A DNA stretch of 64,000 nt from DATHTC01 sp035456465 (GTDB lineage Bacteria > Actinomycetota > Thermoleophilia > Gaiellales > Gaiellaceae), in the NCBI GenBank assembly GCA_035456465.1, contig DATIDD010000005.1, forward strand, positions 62,001 through 126,000, in the 5' to 3' direction. The notes below the pieces were generated by a model. That model saw nothing but the letters and a program-made list of their open reading frames with translations, ran no database searches and had not been told where the DNA came from. Positions 50,157-57,808 of the stretch are shown piece after piece (position 1 is the first letter of the stretch; every line of letters begins with the position of its first letter). Made by a program: the position numbers and the translations under genes.

Positions 50157-51383
50157 ATGACCGCCGCACTGCTCGCGATCAACGCGAGGACGTTCGCCAG
50201 CCTCCGCAAGCACCGCAACTACCGCCTGTTCTTCTCCGGCCAGATCGTCTCGCTCGCGGGCACGTGGATGCAGAACGTGGCGCTCGCCTGGTACGTCGTC
50301 GAGCTCACGAACTCGGCCGTCGCCGTCGGCTTCCTCGCCTTCTGCCGCTTCGTCCCGTTCACGATCTTCGGCCTCTATGCCGGCGTCCTCGCCGACCGCC
50401 TGGACAACCGGCGGCTCGTGATCGCCACGCAGGCCTGGCAGATGGCCGTCTCGGCCGCGCTGGCCGTGCTGGCGCTCTCGGGCGCGGAGGCGGTCTGGGC
50501 GGTGTACGCGCTGGCCCTGGCCGGCGGCATCGGGCTCGTGTTCGACGGGCCGGGCCGCCACGCGCTCACCTACCAGATGGTCGGCCGGGAGGAGCTGCCG
50601 AACGCGATCGCGCTCAACTCGTCGCTGTTCAACGCGGCACGTGTCGTCGGCCCCGCGATCGCCGGCGGGCTGATCGCCACCGCCGGGGTCGGCGTCTGCT
50701 TCGCGATCAACACGGTCAGCTTCGTCGGCGTGCTCGTCGGCCTGCTGATGATGCGCCCCGAGGAGCTGGTCCCGCTCGTGCGCACCTCGCGGCCGACCTT
50801 CCTCGGAGGCGTGCGGGAGCTGTTCGCGTACGTTCGCCGGACGCCGGCCGTCCGCGCCGTGCTCGCGACGGTCGCGGTCGTCTCGACCGTCGGGTTCAAC
50901 TTCCACGTGATCCTGCCCCTGCTCGCGTCGCAGACGCTGGACGCGGGACCGGAGGTGTTCGGCTTCCTCTCGGCGGCGTTCGGCGGCGGCGCCCTCACGG
51001 GGGCGCTGCTGGCGGCGTCGCTGGGCCGGGCGAGCTGGAAGGCGCTCATGGCCGGGACGGCGGGGTTCTCGGTCGCGCTGCTGCTGCTCGCGCCGGTCTC
51101 CTCCGCACCGCCCGCGGCGGTGCTGCTCTTCGTCACGGGCGTCGCGTTCACGCTCTGGACCGCCAACTCCAACTCGATCCTGCAGCTGACCGCGCCGGAC
51201 CACCTGCGCGGCCGGGTCGTGTCGCTGTTCCTGTTCGCGTTCGCAGGCCTCGCACCGGTGGGCGGCCTGCTCGCGGGCTGGCTCGTGGAAGTCGGCGGAA
51301 CCGAGCTCGCGTTCCTCGTCTCCGGCGTCGTCGGCCTGCTGATGACCGCGTACGCCCTCGCGCAGCGGCCGTTCGCGCCGTAA
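50157..51383 (+). CDS. MFS exporter (DHA3/enterobactin-exporter-like)
   Basis: A 408-residue 12-TM facilitator. The N-terminus LRKHRNYRLFFSGQIVSLAGTWMQNVALAWYVVELT and the motif A-like GVLADRLDNRRLVI are those of the DHA3/MFS_3 group, which includes the enterobactin exporter EntS and macrolide exporters. GPGRHALTYQMVGREELPNAIALNSSLFNAARVVGPAIAGGL is another group hallmark. It starts one base after the MarR stop, so the regulator and exporter are cotranscribed. Substrate unknown. Confidence 0.88.
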   Translation: MTAALLAINARTFASLRKHRNYRLFFSGQIVSLAGTWMQNVALAWYVVELTNSAVAVGFLAFCRFVPFTIFGLYAGVLADRLDNRRLVIATQAWQMAVSAALAVLALSGAEAVWAVYALALAGGIGLVFDGPGRHALTYQMVGREELPNAIALNSSLFNAARVVGPAIAGGLIATAGVGVCFAINTVSFVGVLVGLLMMRPEELVPLVRTSRPTFLGGVRELFAYVRRTPAVRAVLATVAVVSTVGFNFHVILPLLASQTLDAGPEVFGFLSAAFGGGALTGALLAASLGRASWKALMAGTAGFSVALLLLAPVSSAPPAAVLLFVTGVAFTLWTANSNSILQLTAPDHLRGRVVSLFLFAFAGLAPVGGLLAGWLVEVGGTELAFLVSGVVGLLMTAYALAQRPFAP

Positions 51384-51392
51384 GATCGCGGG

Positions 51393-52031
51393 ATCGACGA
51401 CCTCCGCCCCAAGCTGCGTGGCGTCCTGCACCTGTGGGCGTTTCCCGCGGCGGTCGTGGCCGCGGTGCCGTTCGTCTGGTCGGCGCCGGAAGGCGTCCCG
51501 ACGGTCGCCGCCGCCGTGTTCGCGACCTGCGTCGCGGCGATGCTGGGAACGAGCGCCCTGTACCACCGCGTCTTCTGGCCGACGCGCGCGCGACGGCTGA
51601 TGCGCCGCGCCGACCACGCGGCCATCTTCCTCCTCATCGCAGGCACGTACACGCCGGTCGGGCTGCTCGTGCTCGAGGGCGCGTGGCGCTGGTCGGTGCT
51701 CTCGATCGTGTGGGCCGGTGCCGCCGTCGCGATCGTGCTCAAGCTGGCGTGGGTCGACGCGCCGCCGTGGGTGGCAGCCGGGATCGGGCTCGCGATCGGC
51801 TGGACCGGGATCGCGGCGTTCCCGAAGATCCTCGGCGAGATCGGCCTCGCCGGGACGCTGCTGCTCGCCGCCGGGGGCGCGTTCTACACGGTCGGCGCGG
51901 TGATCTACGCGCGGAAGCGCCCCGACCCGGTGCCGCACGTCTTCGGCTACCACGAGCTGTTCCACGCGCTGACGATCGGCGCCGCGCTGTGCCAGTACGC
52001 GGCGATCGCGTTCTTCGTCGTCCGCGCCTAG
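51393..52031 (+). CDS. PAQR/hemolysin III family membrane protein, start codon uncertain
   Basis: A 7-helix membrane protein of the hemolysin III/YqfA/progestin-receptor (PAQR) family, about 190-212 residues. The motif GTSALYHRVFWPTRARRLMRRADHAAIFLLIAGTYTPVGLL carries the conserved Ser, His and Asp of the zinc site, and FGYHELFHALTIGAALCQY has the two remaining histidines. GTG 51456 is the first standard start, but the family N-terminus (RPKLRGVLHLWAFP) lies upstream of it in the same frame; between the previous TAA and 51456 there is no ATG, GTG or TTG. ATC 51393 is taken as the limit. A ceramidase-like hydrolase role is suggested for eukaryotic PAQRs only. Confidence 0.75.
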   Translation: MDDLRPKLRGVLHLWAFPAAVVAAVPFVWSAPEGVPTVAAAVFATCVAAMLGTSALYHRVFWPTRARRLMRRADHAAIFLLIAGTYTPVGLLVLEGAWRWSVLSIVWAGAAVAIVLKLAWVDAPPWVAAGIGLAIGWTGIAAFPKILGEIGLAGTLLLAAGGAFYTVGAVIYARKRPDPVPHVFGYHELFHALTIGAALCQYAAIAFFVVRA

Positions 52032-52909
52032 TGCGGGTCCACCGCACGCCACCCGAGCGCTTCGAGGGGCTCCCGGGCTACCCCTGGGAGCCGCGGTGGC
52101 ACGACCACGAGGGACTGCGCCTCGCCTATCTCGACGAGGGGGCGGGCGACCCGGTGCTGCTCCTCCACGGCGAGCCCACCTGGTCGTACCTCTACCGGAA
52201 GGTGCTGCCGCCCGTGGCCCGCGTCGCCCGCGTGATCGCACCCGACTACCTCGGCTTCGGGCGCTCGGACAAGCCCGTCGAGCAGGGCTGGTACTCCTAC
52301 GACCGGCACGTCGCGTCGCTGCTCGGGCTCGTCGACGCGCTCGAGCTCTCCGCGCTGACGATCGTCGTGCAGGACTGGGGCGGGCCGATCGGGATGCGGA
52401 TCGCGGCGGAGCGCCCCGAGCGCGTCGACCGCCTCGTCGTGCTCAACACCGGGCTCGGCGCCGGGCGGATGCCCGACGTCTGGCTCCGCTTCCGCGAGCT
52501 CGTCCGCGCCGTTGGCCCGGAGCTCCAGCCGTCGCGCCTGGTGCGGATCTCGTGCGCGAGGCCGGTCGACGGCGACGTCCTCGCCGCCTACGACGCGCCC
52601 TTTCCCGACGGCGAGTCGAAGGCGGGCGTGCTCGCGTTCCCGGAGCTCGTGCCGGCGGAGCCCGACCACCCGTCGGTGCCGGCGATGCTGCGCGTGCGCG
52701 AGGCGATGGAGCGGTGGGAGCGGCCGACGCTCGTCCTGTTCGGCGACGCCGATCCGATCTTCCCGCCGGCCGTCGCCGACCGCGTGGCCGAGCTGATTCC
52801 GGGCGCCGGCCCCGCCGAGCTCGTCGCCGACGCGGGCCACATGGTGCAGGAGGACGCCGGCGAGGAGGTCGGGGCCCGCATCGCCCGCTTCCTGCGCGAG
52901 ACGGGATGA
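52031..52909 (+). CDS. Haloalkane dehalogenase (DhlA-like alpha/beta hydrolase)
   Basis: A 292-residue alpha/beta hydrolase. HGEPTWSYLYRK (46-57) supplies the oxyanion and halide-binding Glu/Trp environment as in DhlA; the nucleophile is Asp115 in VVQDWGGPIG with halide-stabilising Trp116; the acid is in the GDADPIF segment and the base His in AGHMVQED. This set is the haloalkane dehalogenase subfamily I signature, hydrolysing halogenated alkanes to alcohols and halide. GTG 52031 shares a base with the PAQR stop (TAGTG). The natural halogenated substrate is unknown. Confidence 0.88.
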   Translation: MRVHRTPPERFEGLPGYPWEPRWHDHEGLRLAYLDEGAGDPVLLLHGEPTWSYLYRKVLPPVARVARVIAPDYLGFGRSDKPVEQGWYSYDRHVASLLGLVDALELSALTIVVQDWGGPIGMRIAAERPERVDRLVVLNTGLGAGRMPDVWLRFRELVRAVGPELQPSRLVRISCARPVDGDVLAAYDAPFPDGESKAGVLAFPELVPAEPDHPSVPAMLRVREAMERWERPTLVLFGDADPIFPPAVADRVAELIPGAGPAELVADAGHMVQEDAGEEVGARIARFLRETG

Positions 52910-52977
52910 TCTTCGCGGTCGGGCGGCCGGCCTCGGGAGGGCCGGGGAGGCCGCGCCCGGTCAGTCCTCGCTCCCGA

Positions 52978-53538
52978 TCAACGTCGTTCCGGGGCGATCC
53001 TCGCGTGAACGATGCGGAGTGCGTCGAGCGCGTGCTCTGCCCAGTGGTGCCAGAAGGTCCAGCGCCACCTCCACGCCGCCTCGCCGTCGGAGGCACCCGC
53101 TCTGAGCAGGTCGAACCCCTCCTGGAGATCCCAGTAGACGTCACCGAGGTCGTCGGAGAGGAGGTGTCCGTACGGCTCCCCCTCGTCCGTGCCGAACGCC
53201 ACCACGGTCGAGTAGAAGTCGACGCCCCGGAACGCCGCCGCGAGCGCGCCGTAGACGGGACGTTGCCGCTCGGCGTCCGCTTGGGTGAAGGTGTCGGTCT
53301 CGCCCGGAAACGTCCAGGCGTCGTCCCACTCGTCGGGTAGACGCAACGCTCGGTTGTAGAGCGTCGAGAGCGCGTCGGCGAGATCGGCGAGCAGCGTCTC
53401 GGTGCGCGCCTGCCGTCTCGCCTTCCGTGGGGCCGGCTCGCCCGCCGACTCGACGACCTCGATGTATCGCTCCGCAGCCGCCTTGAACTCGGCGAAGGCG
53501 TCAGGCGCGCCGTGCACGGCGGCATCACACCACACCAT
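52978..53538 (-). CDS. DUF5063 family protein
   Basis: A 186-residue acidic, mostly helical protein. The second half, LLSDDLGDVYWDLQEGFDLLRAG followed by AAWRWRWTFWHHWAEHALDALRIVHA, is characteristic of DUF5063, a family of unknown function seen in many bacteria. The ATG-like start at 53538 (MVWCDAAVHG) is not strongly supported by a ribosome binding site. It converges with the dehalogenase gene; a GC-rich imperfect hairpin lies between them at about 52925-52960. Confidence 0.78.
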   Translation of the reverse strand: MVWCDAAVHGAPDAFAEFKAAAERYIEVVESAGEPAPRKARRQARTETLLADLADALSTLYNRALRLPDEWDDAWTFPGETDTFTQADAERQRPVYGALAAAFRGVDFYSTVVAFGTDEGEPYGHLLSDDLGDVYWDLQEGFDLLRAGASDGEAAWRWRWTFWHHWAEHALDALRIVHARIAPERR

Positions 53539-54042
53539 CCGTCCGCGAGCCCGCCCTCCCCGACGCGGGACGCGCCAGGTAACAGATTGTTGCCATGTCG
53601 GTTTCGACGCGCCTTGCTCGGCCGGCGCAGCGTGTCCTCGACTGCCGGAACGAGCGATGTGGCCCTGCGAACCGGCAAGCGACAGTCTGTTAGTTGGTCA
53701 CGTCGGAACGCGACGCGACTGCCCGGAGCGCGGTCGCAGCGGTGCCGTCGACGAGGATCGAGACGACCTGCGGCGCGGCCGCCGGCCTCGCCGTCGCGAA
53801 CGGCGACGATCACGAGCTCCGCCTGCCGCGGTGCGCCGTCGGCCCCGAGCAGGATCAGGAGGAGCGCGGGCGCCGCGGCGGCTCCGGGGAGGAGAGCGAT
53901 CGGCCGCGGCGCTCGCGCGCGACGCGCGGCACCATGGGGGAGAGAGCGCTGCGTCGCACTCGTCGATGGTGACGGCCGCGACGCGCGTCGCGAAGCCGGT
54001 CAGCAGGCGTTCGCCGGTACGGGCGTCCGTACACTTGCGGCC
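53539..54042. other. 504-base region with no convincing intact gene
   Basis: No frame here has a supported start, conserved motif or ribosome binding site. On the minus strand, one frame (about 53790-53900) reads as a hydrophobic signal-like segment (ALLPGAAAAPALLLILLG, then ADGAPRQAELVIVAVRDGE) and the adjacent frame (about 53690-53770) reads QVVSILVDGTAATALRAVAS and ends with TAA at 53692-53690. The two would join by a single-base shift near 53775, so this may be a decayed or misread small secreted protein. The rest is featureless. Confidence 0.45.
54030..54035 (+). promoter_or_regulatory. Minus-10 box of a leaderless gene (ASCH protein)
   Basis: TACACT, seven bases before GTG 54043, no ribosome binding site between. 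Confidence 0.5.
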
Positions 54043-54474
54043 GTGCGGACGATCGACGGGATGCCCGTGGCCGAGTTCGCCTTCCCGGGCCCCGTGCGCG
54101 ACAAGCTCGTGGCGGCGATCCTGTCCGGCGAGAAGACGGCGACGGCCAGCCTCGTGCGCGAGTACGAGCTCGAGGGCTCGCCGCTGCCGCAACTCGGCGG
54201 CCGCTCCGTCGTCGTCGACTCGCACGAGCGTCCGGTCGGCGTGATCGAGACGACCGAGGTCGCCGTCGTGCGCGTCGGCGACGTCGACGAGCAGTTCGCC
54301 CGCGACGAGGGCGAGGGCTTCGAGTCGGTGGCCGACTGGCGCGCCGCCCACGAGCGCTTCTGGCACGGCGACGAGTTCCGCGCGTCGATCGGCGAACCGG
54401 CGTTCACGATCGACGACCGGACGCAGATGGTCGCCGAGCGCTTTCGCCTCGTCGAGCGTTTTACGTCGACCTAA
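54043..54474 (+). CDS. ASCH domain protein
   Basis: A 143-residue protein of the ASCH (ASC-1 homology) fold: PVRDKLVAAILSGEKTATASLVREYELEG, then RSVVVDSHERPVGVIETTEV and the end ADWRAAHERFWHG. Bacterial ASCH proteins such as YqfB hydrolyse N4-acetylcytidine; others bind RNA. The conserved Lys (SGEKTATAS) and Glu (DEGEGFESV) are present, but the activity here is a guess. GTG 54043 is leaderless; ATG 54061 would remove six residues. Its stop codon lies within the first copy of the 19-base direct-repeat motif. Confidence 0.82.
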   Translation: MRTIDGMPVAEFAFPGPVRDKLVAAILSGEKTATASLVREYELEGSPLPQLGGRSVVVDSHERPVGVIETTEVAVVRVGDVDEQFARDEGEGFESVADWRAAHERFWHGDEFRASIGEPAFTIDDRTQMVAERFRLVERFTST

Positions 54475-54476
54475 CG
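54458..54476 (+). promoter_or_regulatory. Direct-repeat motif, copy 1 (upstream of two-component operon)
   Basis: GTTTTACG-TCGA-CCTAACG. The ACG cores are 11 bases apart, about one helix turn, as for OmpR-family sites. The box ends 20 bases before GACAAT (54497-54502), the minus-10 box of the gene at 54510, so it covers the minus-35 region. An almost identical box is at 56962-56980. Confidence 0.55.
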
Positions 54477-54509
54477 CGCCGGCCCCGTCGAGCGGCGACA
54501 ATCCGGGGC

Positions 54510-54902
54510 GTGACGGGCAAGGCCAGACTCGCGGTCGGCGCGATCGCCGCGCTGCTCGCGCTGAACGCGGTCCTGTTCGTGGTCCAGCCGGGGCTCGCCC
54601 TGCCCAACGGGCTCGCGGCGTACTTCTTCGGCCCGAAGATGGTGCGCGCCGAGGTGATCGTGCGCGACGGCGGCGCGCTCCACGACTACCGCCTCGACCG
54701 CGGGCGGATCCGATCCGTCGCCGCCGACTCCCTGACGCTGCTCGAGCGCGACGGCACCGTGGTCACCGTGCCGGTGGCGCCCGGCGCCGACGTGACGCTC
54801 GCCGGGCGGCCGGTCGCGCTGACGCGCCTGCGCCGCGGCATGAACGCGCTCGTCGTCAGAGACGGCGCCGCGCCGGCCGGGGTCGTTCGCGCCACCCGAT
54901 GA
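54510..54902 (+). CDS. Membrane-anchored protein with a small beta domain, in the two-component operon
   Basis: A 130-residue protein: a single N-terminal membrane helix (residues about 6-30) and an extracytoplasmic part of about 95 residues that is beta-rich (DYRLDRGRIRSVAADSLTLLERDGTVVTVPV). The layout recalls DUF5666-type beta-barrel domains, but I do not claim a family. GTG 54510 has GACAAT seven bases upstream and no SD, so the message is leaderless. Its stop overlaps the response regulator start (ATGA). It may modulate the sensor kinase from outside the membrane. Confidence 0.75.
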   Translation: MTGKARLAVGAIAALLALNAVLFVVQPGLALPNGLAAYFFGPKMVRAEVIVRDGGALHDYRLDRGRIRSVAADSLTLLERDGTVVTVPVAPGADVTLAGRPVALTRLRRGMNALVVRDGAAPAGVVRATR

Positions 54903-55594
54903 CCGCGCCGGCGCCGGTGAGCTCACCGCGGCCGACGATCCTCCTGGTCGAGGACGAGGCGAGCATCGGCCGCCTCCTCAGCAGCTACCTCGCCCGCAAC
55001 GGCTACGGCGTGCGCTGGGTGCGCTCGGGCGAGGAGGCACTCGACGAGCTCGACCGGCACCCTGTGGGAATGGTCGTCCTCGACGTCGGCCTCCCCGGGA
55101 TCGACGGCTTCGACGTCTGCCGGCGGATGCGCGCGCGGTCGCAGGTGCCGATCGTGATGCTGACGGCGCGCGACGAGGAGCCCGACCGCGTCGCCGGGCT
55201 CGAGGTCGGTGCGGACGACTACGTGACGAAGCCGTTCTCGCCGCGCGAGCTCGCGGCGCGCATCAAGGCCGTGCTCAGGCGCACCGAGCCCGCGGCCGTG
55301 CCGGTCGAGCTCGCGCTCGGCGACGTCGTGGTGCGTCGCGAGGCCCGCGAGGTGACGGTCGCAGGCGAGACGGTGGAGCTGACGGCGAAGGAGTTCGACC
55401 TCCTCGCCTTCCTGCTCGCCCATCCGGGGATCGTGTTCGGCCGCGAGCAGCTGCTCGACCGCGTGTGGGGGATGACGTTCGCCGGCGGCACGCGGACGGT
55501 GGACGTGCACGTCGCGCAGCTGCGTCGGAAGCTCGGCCGGCCCGGGCTGTTCCGCACCGTCCGTGGGGCCGGGTACAAGGCCGTCCGGCCGTGA
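54899..55594 (+). CDS. OmpR/PhoB-family response regulator
   Basis: A 231-residue regulator. The receiver domain (13-125) has the acidic pair LLVEDE, phosphoacceptor Asp62 (VVLDVGLPG), Thr in VMLTARDE and Lys111 (YVTKPFSP). The C-terminal winged helix (about 140-230) ends with WGMTFAGGTRTVDVHVAQLRRKLGRPGLFRTVRGAGYK, a standard OmpR-type DNA-binding domain that binds tandem direct repeats. It overlaps the upstream anchor gene by four bases and lies 28 bases before the kinase gene. The 19-base direct repeat upstream of this operon is a good candidate target. Confidence 0.94.
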   Translation: MTAPAPVSSPRPTILLVEDEASIGRLLSSYLARNGYGVRWVRSGEEALDELDRHPVGMVVLDVGLPGIDGFDVCRRMRARSQVPIVMLTARDEEPDRVAGLEVGADDYVTKPFSPRELAARIKAVLRRTEPAAVPVELALGDVVVRREAREVTVAGETVELTAKEFDLLAFLLAHPGIVFGREQLLDRVWGMTFAGGTRTVDVHVAQLRRKLGRPGLFRTVRGAGYKAVRP

Positions 55595-55622
55595 GGCGGG
55601 CGGTCGCGGCAACGAGGCGGGC

Positions 55623-56960
55623 GTGAGCCTGCGGACACGTCTGTTCGTCGCGATCGCCGCGGTGGCGGCGCTGTCGGTCGCCGTGGCGTTCGGCGTCGGC
55701 GCATACCTGTCGCGCCGCGCGGTCGAGCGGAACACGCTCCGCGACGTGGCCGCCCAGGCCGACCTGCTCGCCGAGCGCGAGCGGGTCTCGCTGCTGCCGT
55801 TCCGCGGCCTCCGGAGCCTCCGGCCGTTCCTCGCGCGCCAGGGCGAGCGCGTCGTGAAGGCGCCGCTCGACGGCTCGTCGCCGTACCTCCCCGCGGACCG
55901 TGCCGCCGAGCTCCGCCGCGGGACGTCGCTCGGCGGGACGGTCACGGTCGACGGCACCCGCTTCTTCTACGCCGCGCGGCTCGTCGGGGGGAAGGCGCTC
56001 ATCCTGCTGCGGCCGACGGACCTCGTCGCCTCGTCGTGGCGTCCCCACGTGCGGGCGCTGCTGATCGGCGCCGCCGCCGCGGCGCTGCTCGCCGCGGCCG
56101 CCGCGTTCCTGCTCGCCCGCGCCGTGGCACGGCCGGTCGTCCGCGTGGCGCACGCGAGCCGCCGCCTCGCCGACGGAGAGGCGCCCCGGGTGCCGGTCGA
56201 GGGGGCGCGCGAGCTGCGGCTGCTCGCCGAGTCCTTCAACGAGACCTCCGTGCAGCTCGCGCGTGCCCGCGAGGCGGAGCGGAGCTTCCTGCTCTCGGTC
56301 AGCCACGAGCTGAAGACGCCGCTCACGGCCATCCGCGGCTACGCGGAGGGACTCGCGGAGGACGCGGTGCCGGTCGAGGAGGCCGCCGAGACGATCGCCC
56401 TCGAGGCCTCCCGCCTGGAGCGGCTCGTCGGCGACCTGCTCGACCTCGGGCGGCTGAACCGGAGCGAGTTCGGCATCCGCCGCGAGCTCGTCGACCTGGC
56501 GGTCGCGGCCCGCGAGGCCGTGCGGCGCTACGAGCCGGCGGCGAGCGCCTTCGGCGTCGAGCTCGAGGCGGTGGCGGACGGGACCGCGCCGGCCGTCGGC
56601 GACGGCGACCGGATCCTGCAGGTCGCCTCCAACCTCGTGGAGAACGCGCTCCGTCTGACGCCGCCCGGCGGCAGCGTGCGGGTCGTGGCAGAGCCGGGGC
56701 TGCTCGCCGTCGAGGACACCGGCCCGGGGCTCCGCCCCGAGGAGCTGCCGCGGGCGTTCGAGCGCTTCTACCTCCACGAGCGCTACGGGCGCGAGCGGCC
56801 GGTCGGCACCGGGCTCGGGCTCGCGATCGTGCAGCAGCTCGCCGAGGGGATGGGCGGCTCCGTCTCGGCGGCGAGCGACCCCGGCCGGCTGACGCGGTTC
56901 GAGCTGCGGCTGCCCGTCGCGGCCGGCGCTCCCGCGGACGGGCCGCTCGTGTCCGCCTGA
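55623..56960 (+). CDS. Sensor histidine kinase
   Basis: A 445-residue kinase. Helix 1 is residues 7-30, followed by a periplasmic sensor of about 110 residues (31-142), helix 2 (143-167), a HAMP linker (168-220), HisKA with His228 in SVSHELKTPLTAIRGY, and HATPase_c with N-box NLVENALR, G1 VEDTGPGL, F-box ERFY and G2 GTGLGLAIV. GTG 55623 is the start. It should phosphorylate the regulator encoded just upstream. The sensor domain has no recognisable ligand motif. Confidence 0.92.
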   Translation: MSLRTRLFVAIAAVAALSVAVAFGVGAYLSRRAVERNTLRDVAAQADLLAERERVSLLPFRGLRSLRPFLARQGERVVKAPLDGSSPYLPADRAAELRRGTSLGGTVTVDGTRFFYAARLVGGKALILLRPTDLVASSWRPHVRALLIGAAAAALLAAAAAFLLARAVARPVVRVAHASRRLADGEAPRVPVEGARELRLLAESFNETSVQLARAREAERSFLLSVSHELKTPLTAIRGYAEGLAEDAVPVEEAAETIALEASRLERLVGDLLDLGRLNRSEFGIRRELVDLAVAAREAVRRYEPAASAFGVELEAVADGTAPAVGDGDRILQVASNLVENALRLTPPGGSVRVVAEPGLLAVEDTGPGLRPEELPRAFERFYLHERYGRERPVGTGLGLAIVQQLAEGMGGSVSAASDPGRLTRFELRLPVAAGAPADGPLVSA

Positions 56961-56961
56961 C

Positions 56962-56980
56962 GTTTTACGGGCGCCTTACG
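56962..56980 (+). promoter_or_regulatory. Direct-repeat motif, copy 2 (upstream of the RTX gene)
   Basis: GTTTTACG-GGCG-CCTTACG, matching copy 1 at 14 of 19 positions overall and at 14 of the 15 repeat positions, with the same 11-base spacing of the ACG cores. It lies one base after the kinase stop codon and 68 bases before the RTX gene start. Confidence 0.55.
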
Positions 56981-57047
56981 TGCGGCGTACCGGCGGCTGA
57001 CGGAGCCCGACGAGCATGCGGTCGTCCATCACAGGAGGCCAGGATCG

Positions 57048-57557
57048 ATGAAGCGGAACGCACTCGCACTCGCCCTCGTCACCGGGCTCGCGCTCGCGGT
57101 CGTCGCGGTGGCGGCGGCGCACGGATTCGTCCGGATCGTCGGAACCCCGCGCGCGGACGTGATCAACGGGACGCCGTCGGCCGACCGGATCTCCGCGCGG
57201 GGCGGGAACGACACGGTCAACGCCGGCGACGGCGCCGACCGCGTCTGGGCGGGCTACGGCGACGACACGGTCGACGGCGGCGACAGCAACGACGTCCTCC
57301 GCGGCCGTCCCGGCGACGACGTCGTGAACGGCGGCGACGGCAACGACCGGATCTGGCCCGGGCGCGGCGCCGACACCGAGAACGGCGGCTCCGGCGACGA
57401 CGTCCTCCATGCGCTCGCGAACGACGACCAGGTCGACCGCATCGACTGCGGGCCGGGGAACGACACGGTGTGGCTCAACGCGAACGAGCAGGACGTCCAC
57501 GTGAACTGCGAGACGGTGAAGACGAAGGCGGTCTCGGGCTCCGGCGGCGACGACTAG
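57048..57557 (+). CDS. Secreted RTX calcium-binding protein
   Basis: A 169-residue exported protein. Signal peptide 1-24 (ends AVAAAHG), then RTX nonapeptide repeats of GGxGxDxxx type (GGNDTVNAGDGADRV, GDDTVDGGDSNDVL, GDDVVNGGDGNDRIW, GSGDDVLHAL), which bind calcium in the parallel beta-roll. It ends with the CGPGND...NCETV module shared with two other proteins here. ATG 57048 has AGGAGG nine bases upstream. It is downstream of the kinase and preceded by a copy of the direct-repeat motif, so it may be regulated by the two-component pair. Confidence 0.88.
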   Translation: MKRNALALALVTGLALAVVAVAAAHGFVRIVGTPRADVINGTPSADRISARGGNDTVNAGDGADRVWAGYGDDTVDGGDSNDVLRGRPGDDVVNGGDGNDRIWPGRGADTENGGSGDDVLHALANDDQVDRIDCGPGNDTVWLNANEQDVHVNCETVKTKAVSGSGGDD

Positions 57558-57619
57558 CCCGACCGGCGCACGGCGCTCCTGCCCCGAGCGCCGGAACAGC
57601 CGGCGCGCTGCCGCTCCGA

Positions 57620-57647
57620 ACGGGCGCCGGAAGAACCCGGCGCCCGT
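57620..57647. terminator. Perfect 11-base-pair hairpin after the RTX gene
   Basis: ACGGGCGCCGG (57620-57630) and CCGGCGCCCGT (57637-57647) with a six-base loop. It lies in the 251-base gap between the RTX gene and the Asp-box protein and would stop readthrough. Confidence 0.6.
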
Positions 57648-57796
57648 GGCCTCGATCGGCGGCCCGATCCCGAGACCGGGTGCCGACCGCGGTCACGGGC
57701 GCCGGGCCGGAAAGGAAAGGAATCGCACCCACAGCATCGCGCGCCGAGGCGGTGGGCGACATCGTGGGGGTACCCGTTCCGAGGTGCGGCAGGCCG

Positions 57797-57802
57797 TACT
57801 CT
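57797..57802 (+). promoter_or_regulatory. Minus-10 box of a leaderless gene (RTX/Asp-box protein)
   Basis: TACTCT, six bases before GTG 57809, without a ribosome binding site. Confidence 0.5.
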
Positions 57803-57808
57803 TCGGTC

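Noticed and set aside
56036..57808. In-frame upstream extension of the Asp-box protein to 56036
   Set aside because: It overlaps the kinase and RTX genes in another frame and is Arg/Ala-rich. The signal peptide at GTG 57809 and the minus-10 box fix the true start.
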